A model generated the notes under the pieces. It worked only from the letters and a program-made list of their open reading frames with translations. It was not told the origin of the DNA and searched no databases. Shown piece by piece: positions 1 through 8,489 of a DNA stretch of 19,735 bases. Made by a program: the position numbers and the translations under genes. Origin of the DNA: an uncultured Clostridia bacterium (GTDB lineage: Bacteria; Bacillota; Clostridia; Oscillospirales; Ruminococcaceae); NCBI GenBank assembly GCA_944388825.1, contig CALXKG010000205.1, positions 1-19,735 on the forward strand, read 5' to 3'. Numbering within the stretch: position 1 is the stretch's first letter; each line of letters starts with the position of its first letter.

Positions 1-2
1 GG

Positions 3-218
3 TACCGGTGGACGCGGGAGGCGAACGAACAGTTCCTGGCGCTGGCGATGTTCATCGAAAAGGGATCCCTGCCCGATATGCTGCGGGCATACCTGAAAGA
101 GCACCCGGCGGAAGTCATCGACTGCCCGGTCGTCGAGGCGTTTGCGATGGCGGTGACGCCGCAGGCCGCCCACGGGCCGGTGCTGAATGTCTTAAACGTT
201 GTCGCGCGGCGTTCGTAA
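3..218 (+). CDS. 3' end of an unrecognised gene (partial at the left edge)
   Basis: An open frame runs in from the left edge and ends at TAA 216-218, giving the last 71 residues of a protein whose start lies outside the window. The visible tail begins YRWTREANEQF and ends NVVARRS, and it looks like ordinary helical soluble protein with amphipathic stretches (FLALAMFIEKG, MLRAYLKEH). I recognise no motif and assign no function. This frame was preferred over the overlapping frame that opens at 8, because its composition is normal (mixed acidic, aliphatic and aromatic residues) whereas the alternative is Gly/Arg/Pro-rich. A hairpin 10 bases after the stop (228-255) fits the end of a transcription unit. 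Confidence 0.6.
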   Translation, partial: YRWTREANEQFLALAMFIEKGSLPDMLRAYLKEHPAEVIDCPVVEAFAMAVTPQAAHGPVLNVLNVVARRS

Positions 219-227
219 ACGTTTATT

Positions 228-255
228 GGGGGAGCCCGGGTAGGCGCTCCCCTTT
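228..255 (+). terminator. Probable weak intrinsic terminator after the partial gene
   Basis: A 7-bp GC stem (GGGGAGC at 229-235 pairing with GCTCCCC at 246-252) with a 10-base loop is followed by only three T. It lies just after the stop at 218 and before the sulfatase at 318. No clear -35/-10 pair for the sulfatase could be found in 256-317. Confidence 0.5.
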
Positions 256-317
256 GGCCGGGATACGACCCCGGCAGGCAATCGTCTATCTATACAACAG
301 AAAGGTCGGATCGAAAA

Positions 318-1853
318 ATGAAAGTCATCATGGTCACCTACGATTCCCTCAACCGGCATTTCCTGCCCAACTACGGCTGCGACTGGGTCAAGGCCCCGAA
401 CTTTGAGCGGCTGGGGGAGCGGGCCGTCACCTTCGACCATTGCTATGTCGGGTCGATGCCCTGTATGCCGGCGAGGCGGGAACTGCATACCGGCCGGCGG
501 AACTTTCTTCACCGCTCCTGGGGCCCGATCGAGCCGTATGACGATTCGATGCCGGAAATGCTGGCCCGGGGCGGCTACCATACCCATCTGGTCTCCGACC
601 ACGGGCACTACTGGGAGGACGGCGGCGCCACCTACCATACCCGCTACACCACCTGGGACTGCAACCGCGGGCAGGAGGGCGACCCCTGGAAGCCGATGAT
701 GAAGACCCCGCCGATGCCGGAACATCTGGGTTCCCTCTGGCCGCAGGACTGGGCCAACCGGCAGTTTATGAAAAAGCTCGCCGACCTGCCCCAGACCAAG
801 ACCTTTGACGGCGGCGTCGAATTCCTCGACTTGAACCACGGGGAGGACAACTGGTTTCTGCACGTCGAGACCTTTGACCCCCATGAGCCCTTCTACACGA
901 TGCCGGAGTTCCAGAAGATCTATGAGGAATCGTACGACGGCCCGCAGTTCGACTGGCCGAACTACGCCCCGGTCAAGGATGAAGAGCGCCCCTATATCGA
1001 CCATATCCGCAGGACATACGCCGCGCTGGTGACGATGTGCGACCGGTGCCTGGGCCGGATCCTGGACAAGATGGACGAGTATAACCTCTGGGAGGATACG
1101 CTGCTGATCGTCAACACCGACCACGGCTTCTTCCTGGGCGAACACGACTGGTGGGCGAAAAACGGCTATGTTTTGAATCTGGAGGAGGTCGCCCATACCC
1201 CCTGCTTTATCTACGACCCGGTGTCCAAGGCGACCGGGCGGCGGGACGCCCTGATCCAGACCATCGACTTTGCCCCGACGGTGCTGGACTTCTGCGGGTT
1301 CCCGATCCCGAAGGATATGGAAGGGAAGTCGCTCCTCGGCGCTGTCCGGCGGAATGAACCGGTCCACGACGCGGTCATCTACGGCGCGTTCGGCGCGCAG
1401 ATCTCTGTCACCGACGGGCGGTATAAGTACATCCTCGCCCCCAAAGAGGACAACTGGCCGCTCTACCAGTACACGCTGATGCCGACCCATATGCGCGCCC
1501 GGTTCCACCCGGACGAGCTGCAGGGGATGGAACTGGCGGAGCCTTTCTCCTTCACCAAAGGGGTACAGCTGCTGAAGATCCCGGACCGGAGCTACATCGG
1601 CGGCAACATCCCCGTCTGCATGAAGAGCGCCGAGACCGAGCGGGTATTGCCCCATGCCCACACCCCGAAGGGCTGGAAGACGGTGCTGTACGACCTGGAG
1701 CAGGATCCCCACGAGAACCACCCGCTGGAAGACGCCGGCGTGACCGCCCGGATGCGGAAACTGATGGTCGAAAAGATGATCGAAGGGGACGCCCCCGTCG
1801 AGCAGTATACCCGGATGGGGCTGGAAAAGGAGTACGCCGAAGCAAAACGGTGA
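318..1853 (+). CDS. Sulfatase (alkaline-phosphatase superfamily, Cys-type)
   Basis: This 511-residue protein is a formylglycine-dependent sulfatase, hydrolysing a sulfate ester of an unidentified substrate. The signature C-M-P-A-R at Cys49-Arg53, followed by HTGR at 57-60, is the CxPxR site in which Cys is converted to formylglycine. Metal ligands are suggested by Asp9 near the N-terminus and the Asp268-His269 pair in NTDHG, with DPHEPF (187-192) and GEHDWWAKNG (274-283) as further active-site segments. There is no signal peptide or membrane segment, so it should act in the cytoplasm. Related phosphonate monoester hydrolases share the same signature, so a phospho-substrate is an alternative. 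Activation would need an anaerobic maturase (anSME), which is not in this window. The start is ATG 318, preceded by AGAAAGG. It seems to be transcribed alone. Confidence 0.9.
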   Translation: MKVIMVTYDSLNRHFLPNYGCDWVKAPNFERLGERAVTFDHCYVGSMPCMPARRELHTGRRNFLHRSWGPIEPYDDSMPEMLARGGYHTHLVSDHGHYWEDGGATYHTRYTTWDCNRGQEGDPWKPMMKTPPMPEHLGSLWPQDWANRQFMKKLADLPQTKTFDGGVEFLDLNHGEDNWFLHVETFDPHEPFYTMPEFQKIYEESYDGPQFDWPNYAPVKDEERPYIDHIRRTYAALVTMCDRCLGRILDKMDEYNLWEDTLLIVNTDHGFFLGEHDWWAKNGYVLNLEEVAHTPCFIYDPVSKATGRRDALIQTIDFAPTVLDFCGFPIPKDMEGKSLLGAVRRNEPVHDAVIYGAFGAQISVTDGRYKYILAPKEDNWPLYQYTLMPTHMRARFHPDELQGMELAEPFSFTKGVQLLKIPDRSYIGGNIPVCMKSAETERVLPHAHTPKGWKTVLYDLEQDPHENHPLEDAGVTARMRKLMVEKMIEGDAPVEQYTRMGLEKEYAEAKR

Positions 1854-1863
1854 TGCCGGTTTT

Positions 1864-1899
1864 GCCCTTTAAAACGGGCGTCGGGATGTTTTAAAGGGC
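1864..1899 (+). terminator. Perfect 12-bp hairpin after the sulfatase gene
   Basis: GCCCTTTAAAAC (1864-1875) pairs perfectly with GTTTTAAAGGGC (1888-1899) across a 12-base loop, 10 bases past the sulfatase stop. It is placed like a terminator but has no T-run after it, so it may instead stabilise the 3' end or need a factor. Confidence 0.5.
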
Positions 1900-1969
1900 C
1901 GGGCAGCGTTCGCCGGCGCTTCATAAGCCGCCGACAAAATCCCATCTGCATATTTGTCCAAAAGTCCCA

Positions 1970-1996
1970 TTGATTTCCGCCGTTTTTTCTGATAAT
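1970..1996 (+). promoter_or_regulatory. Candidate promoter of the esterase gene
   Basis: TTGATT (1970-1975) and GATAAT (1991-1996) lie 15 bases apart in a locally AT-rich stretch. An alternative -10, TAATAT at 1993-1998, gives 17-base spacing but a poorer match. The leader would be about 45 bases, ending in GAAAGGA at 2032-2038 before ATG 2050. Confidence 0.45.
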
Positions 1997-2049
1997 ATAG
2001 AGATGCGATTCAGAACAATGTTCCAAAAGACGAAAGGACGGAAAACGCT

Positions 2050-2865
2050 ATGGCTCTCTTTCATGTCGGGTTCATCTCCTATACCCTGCAGCGGGAAGTG
2101 GATATGAACGTCATCATCCCGACCCCCACCATCCCCGAGTCGATGGGGCTGGGCGGCGTTAAGCCCACCCATGTCCATAAGGCCAAATTCCCGGTGCTCT
2201 ACCTGCTGCACGGGTTTGGCAACAACTATTCGGTCTGGGCGCGGTACACCAACGTCGAGCGGTACGCCGAGGAACGGCAGATCGCGGTCGTGATGATCTC
2301 CGGCGAGAACAAAGGCTACCAGAACCAGCAGGGCGGCGGCAACCTCATAGGCGGCGGGGACAGGCATTTCGATTTCCTTGCAAAGGAAGTGCCGGAGTTT
2401 GTCAAGGCGAACTTCCCCATCTCCGACCGGCCGGAAGACACCTATATCGCCGGCCTTTCGATGGGCAGCATGGGGAGCCTGCTCCACTCGCTCACCAATC
2501 CGGAAAACTACCGCGCGGTCGGCGCCTTCTCCGGGCCGATGATGCGGATGGATATGGACAGAAGCAGGACCTATACCGAGGATGAACTGATGGATATGGT
2601 AAACCCCGTCGCCGTCGAGCTGGTCCGGAAGGCGAAGGCGGAAGGGAAGAAGTTCCCCGATTATTATGTCTCGACCGGCAAAAAGGACGGCCCCGAGCGG
2701 GCGAAGGCGTTCGCCAAATTCCTGGCGGATAACGGCCTCCATGTCACCACCAACTTTGAAAAGGATTACGGCCATGAATGGCGCTGCTGGGAAGAAAATA
2801 TCGAGGAATTCCTGGACTGGATCCCCCGTACCGACGCATATGCCGGTTCCATGCGGCAGATCTGA
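2050..2865 (+). CDS. EstA/esterase D-like alpha/beta-hydrolase (acyl esterase)
   Basis: The 271-residue protein has the layout of the tributyrin-esterase/EstA branch of the esterase D family: an N-terminal strand pair, FPVLYLLHGFGNN (47-59) forming the oxyanion region, and the nucleophile elbow GLSMGS with Ser137. His242 in YGHEW is the likely catalytic His. An Asp around 213 (KKDGP) is a candidate acid. There is no signal peptide, so it is probably cytoplasmic and acts on small acyl or acetyl esters, possibly acetylated sugars. The elbow reads GLSMGS rather than the more usual GLSMGG. It follows the sulfatase, but a hairpin and a candidate promoter lie between them, so shared function is only a guess. 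The start ATG has GAAAGGA 12 bases upstream. Confidence 0.88.
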   Translation: MALFHVGFISYTLQREVDMNVIIPTPTIPESMGLGGVKPTHVHKAKFPVLYLLHGFGNNYSVWARYTNVERYAEERQIAVVMISGENKGYQNQQGGGNLIGGGDRHFDFLAKEVPEFVKANFPISDRPEDTYIAGLSMGSMGSLLHSLTNPENYRAVGAFSGPMMRMDMDRSRTYTEDELMDMVNPVAVELVRKAKAEGKKFPDYYVSTGKKDGPERAKAFAKFLADNGLHVTTNFEKDYGHEWRCWEENIEEFLDWIPRTDAYAGSMRQI

Positions 2866-2887
2866 CGCTTTTACCGTTCTCCAATAG

Positions 2888-2925
2888 GCAAAAGTCCGAG
2901 ACGGGCAACCGTTTCGGATTTTTGC
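2888..2925 (+). terminator. Intrinsic terminator of the esterase gene
   Basis: A long stem (2888-2904 against 2909-2925, with two G-U pairs) closes on a GCAA tetraloop. The T-rich 3' arm (ATTTTTGC) replaces a separate T-run. It lies 22 bases after the esterase stop. Confidence 0.75.
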
Positions 2926-2995
2926 TGTCCGGGCGGGGATGGCTTGCCCGCCGCCCGGGCAGACTGAAAATACCATTATGTTAGGTGGGACAGTT

Positions 2996-4369
2996 ATGAT
3001 CTTTACCCGGGACCGGAGCTTCTACCGGTCGCTTGTGGCGCTGGCGGTCCCCGTCGCGCTGCAAAACCTCATCACCTTCGCCGTTTCCTTCGCCGACAAC
3101 CTGATGGTCGGGGCGCTGGGGGACGCGGCTGTCTCCGGCGTCTATATGGGCGGGCAGGTGCAGACCTTCCTGCAGATGTTCTCCGGCGGCATCGAGGGGG
3201 CGATACTGATCCTGGCGGCCCAGTACTGGGGGCGGCAGGACACCGGCAGCATTAAGAAGATCGTCTCGATCGGGCTGCATTTTTCAGTCCTGGTCGGGAT
3301 CCTGGTGACGGCGGTCTGCCTGATTGCGCCGGGGCCGATCATCTCAGTTTTTGCCAAAGACCCGTCTGTCGTCGCGGACGGGGCGGACTACCTGCGGGTG
3401 GTCTGCTTCTCCTACCTCTTTTTCTGCGTCACCCAGGCGCTGATCGCGGCGATGCGGAGCGTCGAGGTGGCCCGGATCGGGATGCTGGTGTCGGCGGTTT
3501 CGCTGGTGGTCAACGTAAGCCTCAACTACTGCCTGATCTTCGGGCATTTCGGTTTCCCGGCGATGGGGGTAAAGGGGGCGGCGCTCGCCACCGTCATCGC
3601 CCGTATGACCGAGACGGCGGTGATGGTCTTTTATGCGGCGCGGGTCGACCGGCGGCTCTGCCTCAAGCTGCGGGACGTCCTTTCCACCGACCGGACGCTG
3701 CGGCGGGACTTTATCCGGTACGGGATGCCGATCATTGGCGGGAACGTCGTCTGGAGCGTCAATATGATGGCGTCCAGCGCGATCCTGGGCCGGTTCCCCG
3801 CCAGCGTCATCACCGCGGCCAGCGTTTCCAATACCCTCCATTCGCTGGCCTATGTGACGATGAACGGGATGAGCGCCGCGCTCGGGATCATCACCGGCAA
3901 GACGGTCGGGGCCGGGAAGTATGAGCGGATGCGGGAATACGCGTACACGGTGCAGGTGATCTTTCTGATCCTGGGGTTTGTGACCGGCGGGGCGATGTTT
4001 TTGGTCAAAGACGCCTTTATCGGGCTGTACGGCGGTATTACGGCGGAAGCGGTGGACGCTTCCCGGCAGTTTATCACCGTGCTGTCGGTCACGTTCATCG
4101 GGACCTGCTACCAGGTGCCGACCCTGTTCGGGCTGGTCAAGTCGGGCGGGGACGTCGGGTTCGTCTTTAAAAACGACACGATCTTCGTCTTCCTGGTGGT
4201 GCTGCCGTCGGCCATCATCGCCTCTTATCTCGGCGCGCCGGCGTGGGTGGTGTTCGCCTGCCTCAAGTGCGACCAGATCCTCAAGTGTTTTGTCGCCGTC
4301 GTCAAGATCAACCGGTTTGACTGGATGAAGAACCTGACGCGGGACAACCGGCTGGAGCAGAAAATTTAA
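2996..4369 (+). CDS. MATE-family multidrug/cation exporter
   Basis: This is a 457-residue membrane protein with about twelve hydrophobic segments in two related halves. It carries typical MATE features: an N-terminal SLVALAVPVALQN followed by ADNLMVGALG, and the inter-segment motif NYCLIFGHFGFPAMGVKGAALAT. The family exports cationic drugs or metabolites in exchange for Na+ or H+. The substrate cannot be read from sequence. The frame is open from an ATG at 2939, but the chosen start is ATG 2996, because AGGTGGG (2983-2989) sits 6 bases upstream and the residues before it are not membrane-protein-like. A GC hairpin (2929-2936 with 2951-2958) lies in the leader. No convincing promoter was seen after the upstream terminator. 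Confidence 0.9.
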   Translation: MIFTRDRSFYRSLVALAVPVALQNLITFAVSFADNLMVGALGDAAVSGVYMGGQVQTFLQMFSGGIEGAILILAAQYWGRQDTGSIKKIVSIGLHFSVLVGILVTAVCLIAPGPIISVFAKDPSVVADGADYLRVVCFSYLFFCVTQALIAAMRSVEVARIGMLVSAVSLVVNVSLNYCLIFGHFGFPAMGVKGAALATVIARMTETAVMVFYAARVDRRLCLKLRDVLSTDRTLRRDFIRYGMPIIGGNVVWSVNMMASSAILGRFPASVITAASVSNTLHSLAYVTMNGMSAALGIITGKTVGAGKYERMREYAYTVQVIFLILGFVTGGAMFLVKDAFIGLYGGITAEAVDASRQFITVLSVTFIGTCYQVPTLFGLVKSGGDVGFVFKNDTIFVFLVVLPSAIIASYLGAPAWVVFACLKCDQILKCFVAVVKINRFDWMKNLTRDNRLEQKI

Positions 4370-4380
4370 GTGGGCGCAGA

Positions 4381-4423
4381 AAAGCCGTCCGGGAAGGAAG
4401 ACCCCTTCCCGGGCGGCTTTTTT
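4381..4423 (+). terminator. Strong bidirectional terminator between MATE and iorB
   Basis: A 17-bp stem (4381-4397 with 4404-4420, one G-U pair) and a 6-base loop is followed by TTTTTT on the plus strand. On the minus strand the stem is followed by CTTTTCTG. It serves both the MATE gene ending at 4369 and the convergent iorB ending at 4433. Confidence 0.92.
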
Positions 4424-4432
4424 AATGCAGGA

Positions 4433-5014
4433 TCACCCTTCGTACCCTCTCCCCAGGGCGAAGGCTTTTTCGTTCATCACGCGGAACTTTTCCGGGACGG
4501 TCGCCGTGAGCGCCGCCTGCCACTTTTCCTCCGGGATCTCCGGGAAATAGCGGGAGAGCCGCCCCATCAGGACGATGTTGACCGCCTTTGCGCTCCCGGC
4601 CGCCTCGGCGAGCCGGAGGGCCGGGACGGCGTCGGCTTTTGCGCCCGCCTCCCGTATCTTATCGACGACCGCCTCCGGGTAGGCCATCGCGCCGGTGATG
4701 ACCGGCATCGGGTCGATCTGCTGGTCGTTTAAAATGATCTGCCCGTCCGGCTTTAAATAGGGGAGCCACCGGGCCGCCTCCAGCTGTTCAAAGGAGAGGA
4801 TGAAGTCCGCCTCCCCCTTGTCGATGAGGGGGGAATATACCTTATCCCCATAGCGGACGTAGGTGACGACCGAACCGCCCCGCTGGCTCATCCCATGGAC
4901 TTCCGAGACCTTGACGTCGTACCCTTCGCTGAGGAGCAGCCGCCCCAGCATCTTGCTGGCCAGCAGCGTCCCCTGCCCGCCGACGCCGACGATCATAATG
5001 TTTTTCGTTTCCAT
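4433..5014 (-). CDS. iorB: Indolepyruvate:ferredoxin oxidoreductase, beta subunit
   Basis: The 193-residue protein matches the gamma-domain type subunit of 2-oxoacid:ferredoxin oxidoreductases. It starts with a glycine-rich loop GVGGQGTLLASKMLG (10-24), followed by the conserved VSEVHGMSQRGGSVVTYVR segment and LSFEQLEAARWLPYL. With IorA it decarboxylates aryl-2-oxoacids (indolepyruvate, phenylpyruvate, 4-hydroxyphenylpyruvate) to aryl-acetyl-CoA, reducing ferredoxin in the cytoplasm. It starts 13 bases after iorA with AAGGGGGT as ribosome site, so the two are translated from one message. The length is normal for IorB. It is the last gene of the minus-strand operon. Confidence 0.95.
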   Translation of the reverse strand: METKNIMIVGVGGQGTLLASKMLGRLLLSEGYDVKVSEVHGMSQRGGSVVTYVRYGDKVYSPLIDKGEADFILSFEQLEAARWLPYLKPDGQIILNDQQIDPMPVITGAMAYPEAVVDKIREAGAKADAVPALRLAEAAGSAKAVNIVLMGRLSRYFPEIPEEKWQAALTATVPEKFRVMNEKAFALGRGYEG

Positions 5015-5027
5015 TCCGATTACCCCC

Positions 5028-6764
5028 TTACGCCATCGTCTCGCCGGTGAATGCGTCCATCCGGCAGAGCGCCTTGCAGACCCCGCAGCCGGTGCAGAGG
5101 GTCGCGTCTACATGCGCCTTCCCGTCTTTTATGGAGATGGACGGGCAGCCCAGCTTCATGCAGGCTTTGCAGCCGACGCACTTCTCCCGGTCGACGGTGA
5201 GCGGCGGCGCGGTCTTGACCTGCTTTAAGAGGACGCAGGGTCGCCTGACGATGATGACCGACGGTTCGTCCGCCGCCAGTTCCGCTTGCAGCACCCGTTC
5301 GCACTGGGCGAGGTCATACGGGTCGACGACCGTCACCCGCCGGATGCCCATCGCCCTGCAGAGGGCGGTGAGGTCGATCCTGCCGGCCGGGTCGCCTTTG
5401 ATGTTCAGGCCGGTGGTCGGGTTCTGCTGGTGGCCGGTCATGCCGGTGATCGAGTTGTCGAGGATCAGGACGGTGGAGGCCGACTGGTTGTAGGCGATGT
5501 CGGCGAGGCTGGTCATGCCGGAATGGACAAAGGTGGAGTCCCCGATGACCGAGACGGTGCGGTTCTGGCTCTTTTTCCCCAGCGCGGCGTTAAACCCGTG
5601 TTCGGCCGAGACGGAGGCCCCCATGCAGATGTTGATGTCCATCGCGCTTAACGGGGCGGCGCTCCCCAGCGTGTAGCAGCCGATGTCCCCGATGACCGTG
5701 ACCCCCAGCTTCTGAAGGACGTAGAAGATCCCCCGGTGGGGGCAGCCGGAACAGAGGACCGGCGGGCGCGGCGGGACCGGCTCCGGGAAGGCGCGGGCAG
5801 GCTTCCCCGGCAGGCCGAACTTCTCCCGCAGCAGCCCCTGGGAAAACTCGCCGCAGATGGGCAGCAGCTCTTTCCCGGTGACGGAAAGCCCCAGCGATTT
5901 GCAGTGCTCTTCGATAAACGGGTCCAGTTCCTCGACGACATAGAGCTTCTTCACTTTGGACGCAAAGTCCAGGATCAGCCCGTCCGGCAGCGGCCAGGTA
6001 AGCCCCAGCTTTAAGACGCTGACCGTATCCCCGAACACCTCCTTGACATACTGGTAGCTGGTGGAGGCGGTGATGACGCCTGTTTCGCCCGAAGCCATCT
6101 CCACCCGGTTGACCGGGGCGGTGCAGCCGTACCGGACGAGCTTTTCCGTCCGCTCTTCCACGACCGGGTGGCGGGCGATCGCGTTGGCCGGGGTCATGAC
6201 GTTGTGGGTATCTTTGACGTAGGGGACGGTCTCCCGTTCTACCCGCGGGGCAGTCTCGACCGCCGACTGGGAGTGGGCGACCCGGGTGCAGAGCTTTAGA
6301 AATACCGGGGTGTGGAAGGTTTCGGAGATCTCAAAGGCGAGCTTGGCGAAGGCGAGGCATTCGGCGCTGTCGGCGGGCTCCAGCATCGGGATCTTGGAGG
6401 CCCGCGCGTAATGGCGGGAGTCCTGCTCGTTCTGGGAGGAGTGCATCCCGGGGTCATCGGCGACGCAGATGACCATACCGGCCTTTACCCCGATGTAGGA
6501 GATGGTGAAGACCGGGTCGGCGGCGACGTTCAAGCCGACGTGCTTCATCGCGCAGGCGCTTCTGACCCCGCCCAGGCTCGCGCCGAAGGCCGCTTCGACC
6601 GCGACCTTTTCATTGGGCGCCCATTCGCAGTAGATCTCGTCGAATTTGACGGCTTCCTCGGTGATCTCGGTAGACGGGGTGCCGGGGTAGCTGGAGATAA
6701 AGCGGCATCCCGCTTCGTACAGGCCGCGGGCGACCGCCGCGTTGCCAAGCATCAGTTGCTTCAT
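5028..6764 (-). CDS. iorA: Indolepyruvate:ferredoxin oxidoreductase, alpha subunit
   Basis: The 578-residue protein has the IorA order. An N-terminal pyrimidine-binding domain (MLGNAAVARGLYEAGCRFISSYPGTPSTE) comes first, then a linker domain. The thiamine-diphosphate domain follows, with CSGCPHRGIFY (338-348), GDIGCYTLG (359-367) and GDSTFVHSG running to NSITGMTGHQ (408-446). The C-terminus is a two-cluster ferredoxin. The first cluster is Cys529, 532, 535 and 540 (CX2CX2CX4CP). The second is Cys557, 560, 563 and 567 (CX2CX2CX3C), with Arg instead of the common Pro after the last Cys. It catalyses oxidative decarboxylation of aryl-2-oxoacids to aryl-acyl-CoA with ferredoxin as acceptor, part of aromatic amino-acid fermentation. 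The start has AGAAAGGA upstream and lies 48 bases after the ligase gene. Confidence 0.95.
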   Translation of the reverse strand: MKQLMLGNAAVARGLYEAGCRFISSYPGTPSTEITEEAVKFDEIYCEWAPNEKVAVEAAFGASLGGVRSACAMKHVGLNVAADPVFTISYIGVKAGMVICVADDPGMHSSQNEQDSRHYARASKIPMLEPADSAECLAFAKLAFEISETFHTPVFLKLCTRVAHSQSAVETAPRVERETVPYVKDTHNVMTPANAIARHPVVEERTEKLVRYGCTAPVNRVEMASGETGVITASTSYQYVKEVFGDTVSVLKLGLTWPLPDGLILDFASKVKKLYVVEELDPFIEEHCKSLGLSVTGKELLPICGEFSQGLLREKFGLPGKPARAFPEPVPPRPPVLCSGCPHRGIFYVLQKLGVTVIGDIGCYTLGSAAPLSAMDINICMGASVSAEHGFNAALGKKSQNRTVSVIGDSTFVHSGMTSLADIAYNQSASTVLILDNSITGMTGHQQNPTTGLNIKGDPAGRIDLTALCRAMGIRRVTVVDPYDLAQCERVLQAELAADEPSVIIVRRPCVLLKQVKTAPPLTVDREKCVGCKACMKLGCPSISIKDGKAHVDATLCTGCGVCKALCRMDAFTGETMA

Positions 6765-6812
6765 TTTTATCCAAAGTCCTTTCTGTCTTGTACCAATATG
6801 CGGGGGGAGCGC

Positions 6813-8450
6813 TTACCTTCCGGCGATCCCCGATTCCTTCCCGACCAGCCGTTCGGCCGAGAACATCGCCCGCAGCTTCGGCTTTTCGATTTTGCCGGTG
6901 GCGTTGCGGGGGACGTCCATGAAGATGATCTTCCGGGGGCGCTTGTAGCGGGGGAGGCCCATGCAGTAGCGGTTGATATCCGCCTCGGTGCATTTGAGTC
7001 CCTTCTTGACCTGGACGATGGCGGCGGCGATTTCGCCCAGCCGCTTGTCCGGCAGGCCGATGACCGCGACGTCGCTGACAAATGGGCAGGCGCGGATAAA
7101 GTCCTCGATCTGGACGGGGTAGAGGTTTTCACCGCCGGTGATGATGACGTCCTTTTTGCGGTCGACCAGGTAGTAAAACCCGTCCTTATCCTGCATCGCG
7201 ACGTCGCCGGTGTAGAGCCAGCCGTCCTTTAAGACGTCGGCGGTCGCCTTCGGGTCCTTGTAGTAGCAGGTCATGACCCCCGGCCCCTTGACGCAGAGCT
7301 CGCCCACTTCGCCCTGTTTGACCTCCGTCCCATGGTCCATGATCTTGACCTTCCAGCCGTAGCCGGGGACGCCGATCGCGCCGACCTTGTCGATATTTTC
7401 GACCCCCAGGTGGACGCACCCCGGGCCGATCGACTCGGAGAGGCCGTAGTTGGTGTCGTACTGGTGGTTCGGGAACCGCTCCTTCCACCGCTTGATGAGG
7501 GAGGGGGGGACCGGCTGCGCGCCGATGTGCATCAGGCGCCACTGGGAGAGCGCGTAATCGTCCAGGTTGATCTCCCCCCGGTCGATGGCGTCCAGGATAT
7601 CCTGCGCCCAGGGGACCAGCAGCCAGACGATCGTGCATTTTTCCTTGGAGACGGCGTCCAGGATATACTGCGGCTTGGTGCCTTTTAGGAGCACCGCCTT
7701 GCCCCCTTCCAGGAAGCTGCCCATCCAGTGCATCTTGGCGCCGGTGTGGTAGAGGGGCGGGATGCAGAGGAAGACGTCGTCGTGGGTGGTCGAGTGGTGG
7801 TTCTGCTCGACCTTGCAGGCGTGGGTCAGCGACTGGTGGTTGTGGAGGATGGCCTTCGGGAAGCCGGTGGTGCCGGAAGAGAAATAGATGGCGGCGTCGT
7901 CCTCCTCGGTCAGGTGGATGGCGGGCGACTGGCTGGAGCAGTTGGCCGAAAGGATGTTGTAGCTCTCGGCAAAGGTGGGGCAGTGGTCGCCGACGTAAAA
8001 GAGCAGCCGCCCCTTCATGATCCGGTCGGCGATCTCCTCGATCCGCCCGATGAACTCCGGCCCGAACAGCAGGACGCTGACATCCGCGAGGTTTAAGCAG
8101 TATTCGATCTCGTCCGACGAAAAGCGGAAGTTCATCGGCACCGCCACCGCGCCGGTCTTGAGGATGCCGAAGTAGACCGGCAGCCATTCGATGCCGTTCA
8201 TCAGCAGGATACCGACCTTGCTGCCTTTGCCGACCCCGCGGGAGAGCAGGAGGTTGGCAAGCCGGTTGGCCTTTTCATTAAAAACGTTCCAGGTGATCTC
8301 CCGGCGGTAGCAGGAAGAGTAGGTCGGCTGGATCAGCTCGTAGTCCTTCCAGGTGCGGCGGTCCTCCGGCATTTCGGGGTTTAGCTCGACGAGGGCGATC
8401 TCATCCCCGTAGAGCTTGCAGTTTCGTTCGAGTATTTCGGTGATCGGCAT
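6813..8450 (-). CDS. AMP-forming acyl/aryl-CoA ligase (ANL superfamily)
   Basis: The 545-residue protein has all core motifs of AMP-forming ligases: the P-loop FSSGTTGFPKA (190-200), YGLSES (335-340), YTGD (413-416), the hinge DRKKDVIITGGENLYPVQIED (430-450, invariant Asp430) and the C-terminal catalytic Lys520 in NATGK. It should form an acyl-CoA from an acid, ATP and CoA through an acyl-adenylate. As the first gene before iorA-iorB, its likely substrates are aryl acids such as phenylacetate or indoleacetate. It could also run in reverse, releasing the acid from IorAB's CoA product. A medium-chain fatty acid ligase is the alternative. It has no membrane segment. GAAAGGACG precedes the ATG. 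Its promoter is at 8537-8565. Confidence 0.9.
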   Translation of the reverse strand: MPITEILERNCKLYGDEIALVELNPEMPEDRRTWKDYELIQPTYSSCYRREITWNVFNEKANRLANLLLSRGVGKGSKVGILLMNGIEWLPVYFGILKTGAVAVPMNFRFSSDEIEYCLNLADVSVLLFGPEFIGRIEEIADRIMKGRLLFYVGDHCPTFAESYNILSANCSSQSPAIHLTEEDDAAIYFSSGTTGFPKAILHNHQSLTHACKVEQNHHSTTHDDVFLCIPPLYHTGAKMHWMGSFLEGGKAVLLKGTKPQYILDAVSKEKCTIVWLLVPWAQDILDAIDRGEINLDDYALSQWRLMHIGAQPVPPSLIKRWKERFPNHQYDTNYGLSESIGPGCVHLGVENIDKVGAIGVPGYGWKVKIMDHGTEVKQGEVGELCVKGPGVMTCYYKDPKATADVLKDGWLYTGDVAMQDKDGFYYLVDRKKDVIITGGENLYPVQIEDFIRACPFVSDVAVIGLPDKRLGEIAAAIVQVKKGLKCTEADINRYCMGLPRYKRPRKIIFMDVPRNATGKIEKPKLRAMFSAERLVGKESGIAGR

Positions 8451-8489
8451 GGCGATCCGTCCTTTCGGCGATGGGTTTATGATGGTTAT

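Noticed and set aside
192..1721. A 509-codon open frame antisense to the sulfatase gene
   Set aside because: It is a mirror of a high-GC codon pattern. Its translation is Val/Arg/Gly/Pro-rich with no domain, and the sense strand encodes a clear sulfatase.
1921..2976. A 351-codon minus-strand frame over the esterase gene
   Set aside because: It runs through the esterase terminator and promoter and has no recognisable domain.
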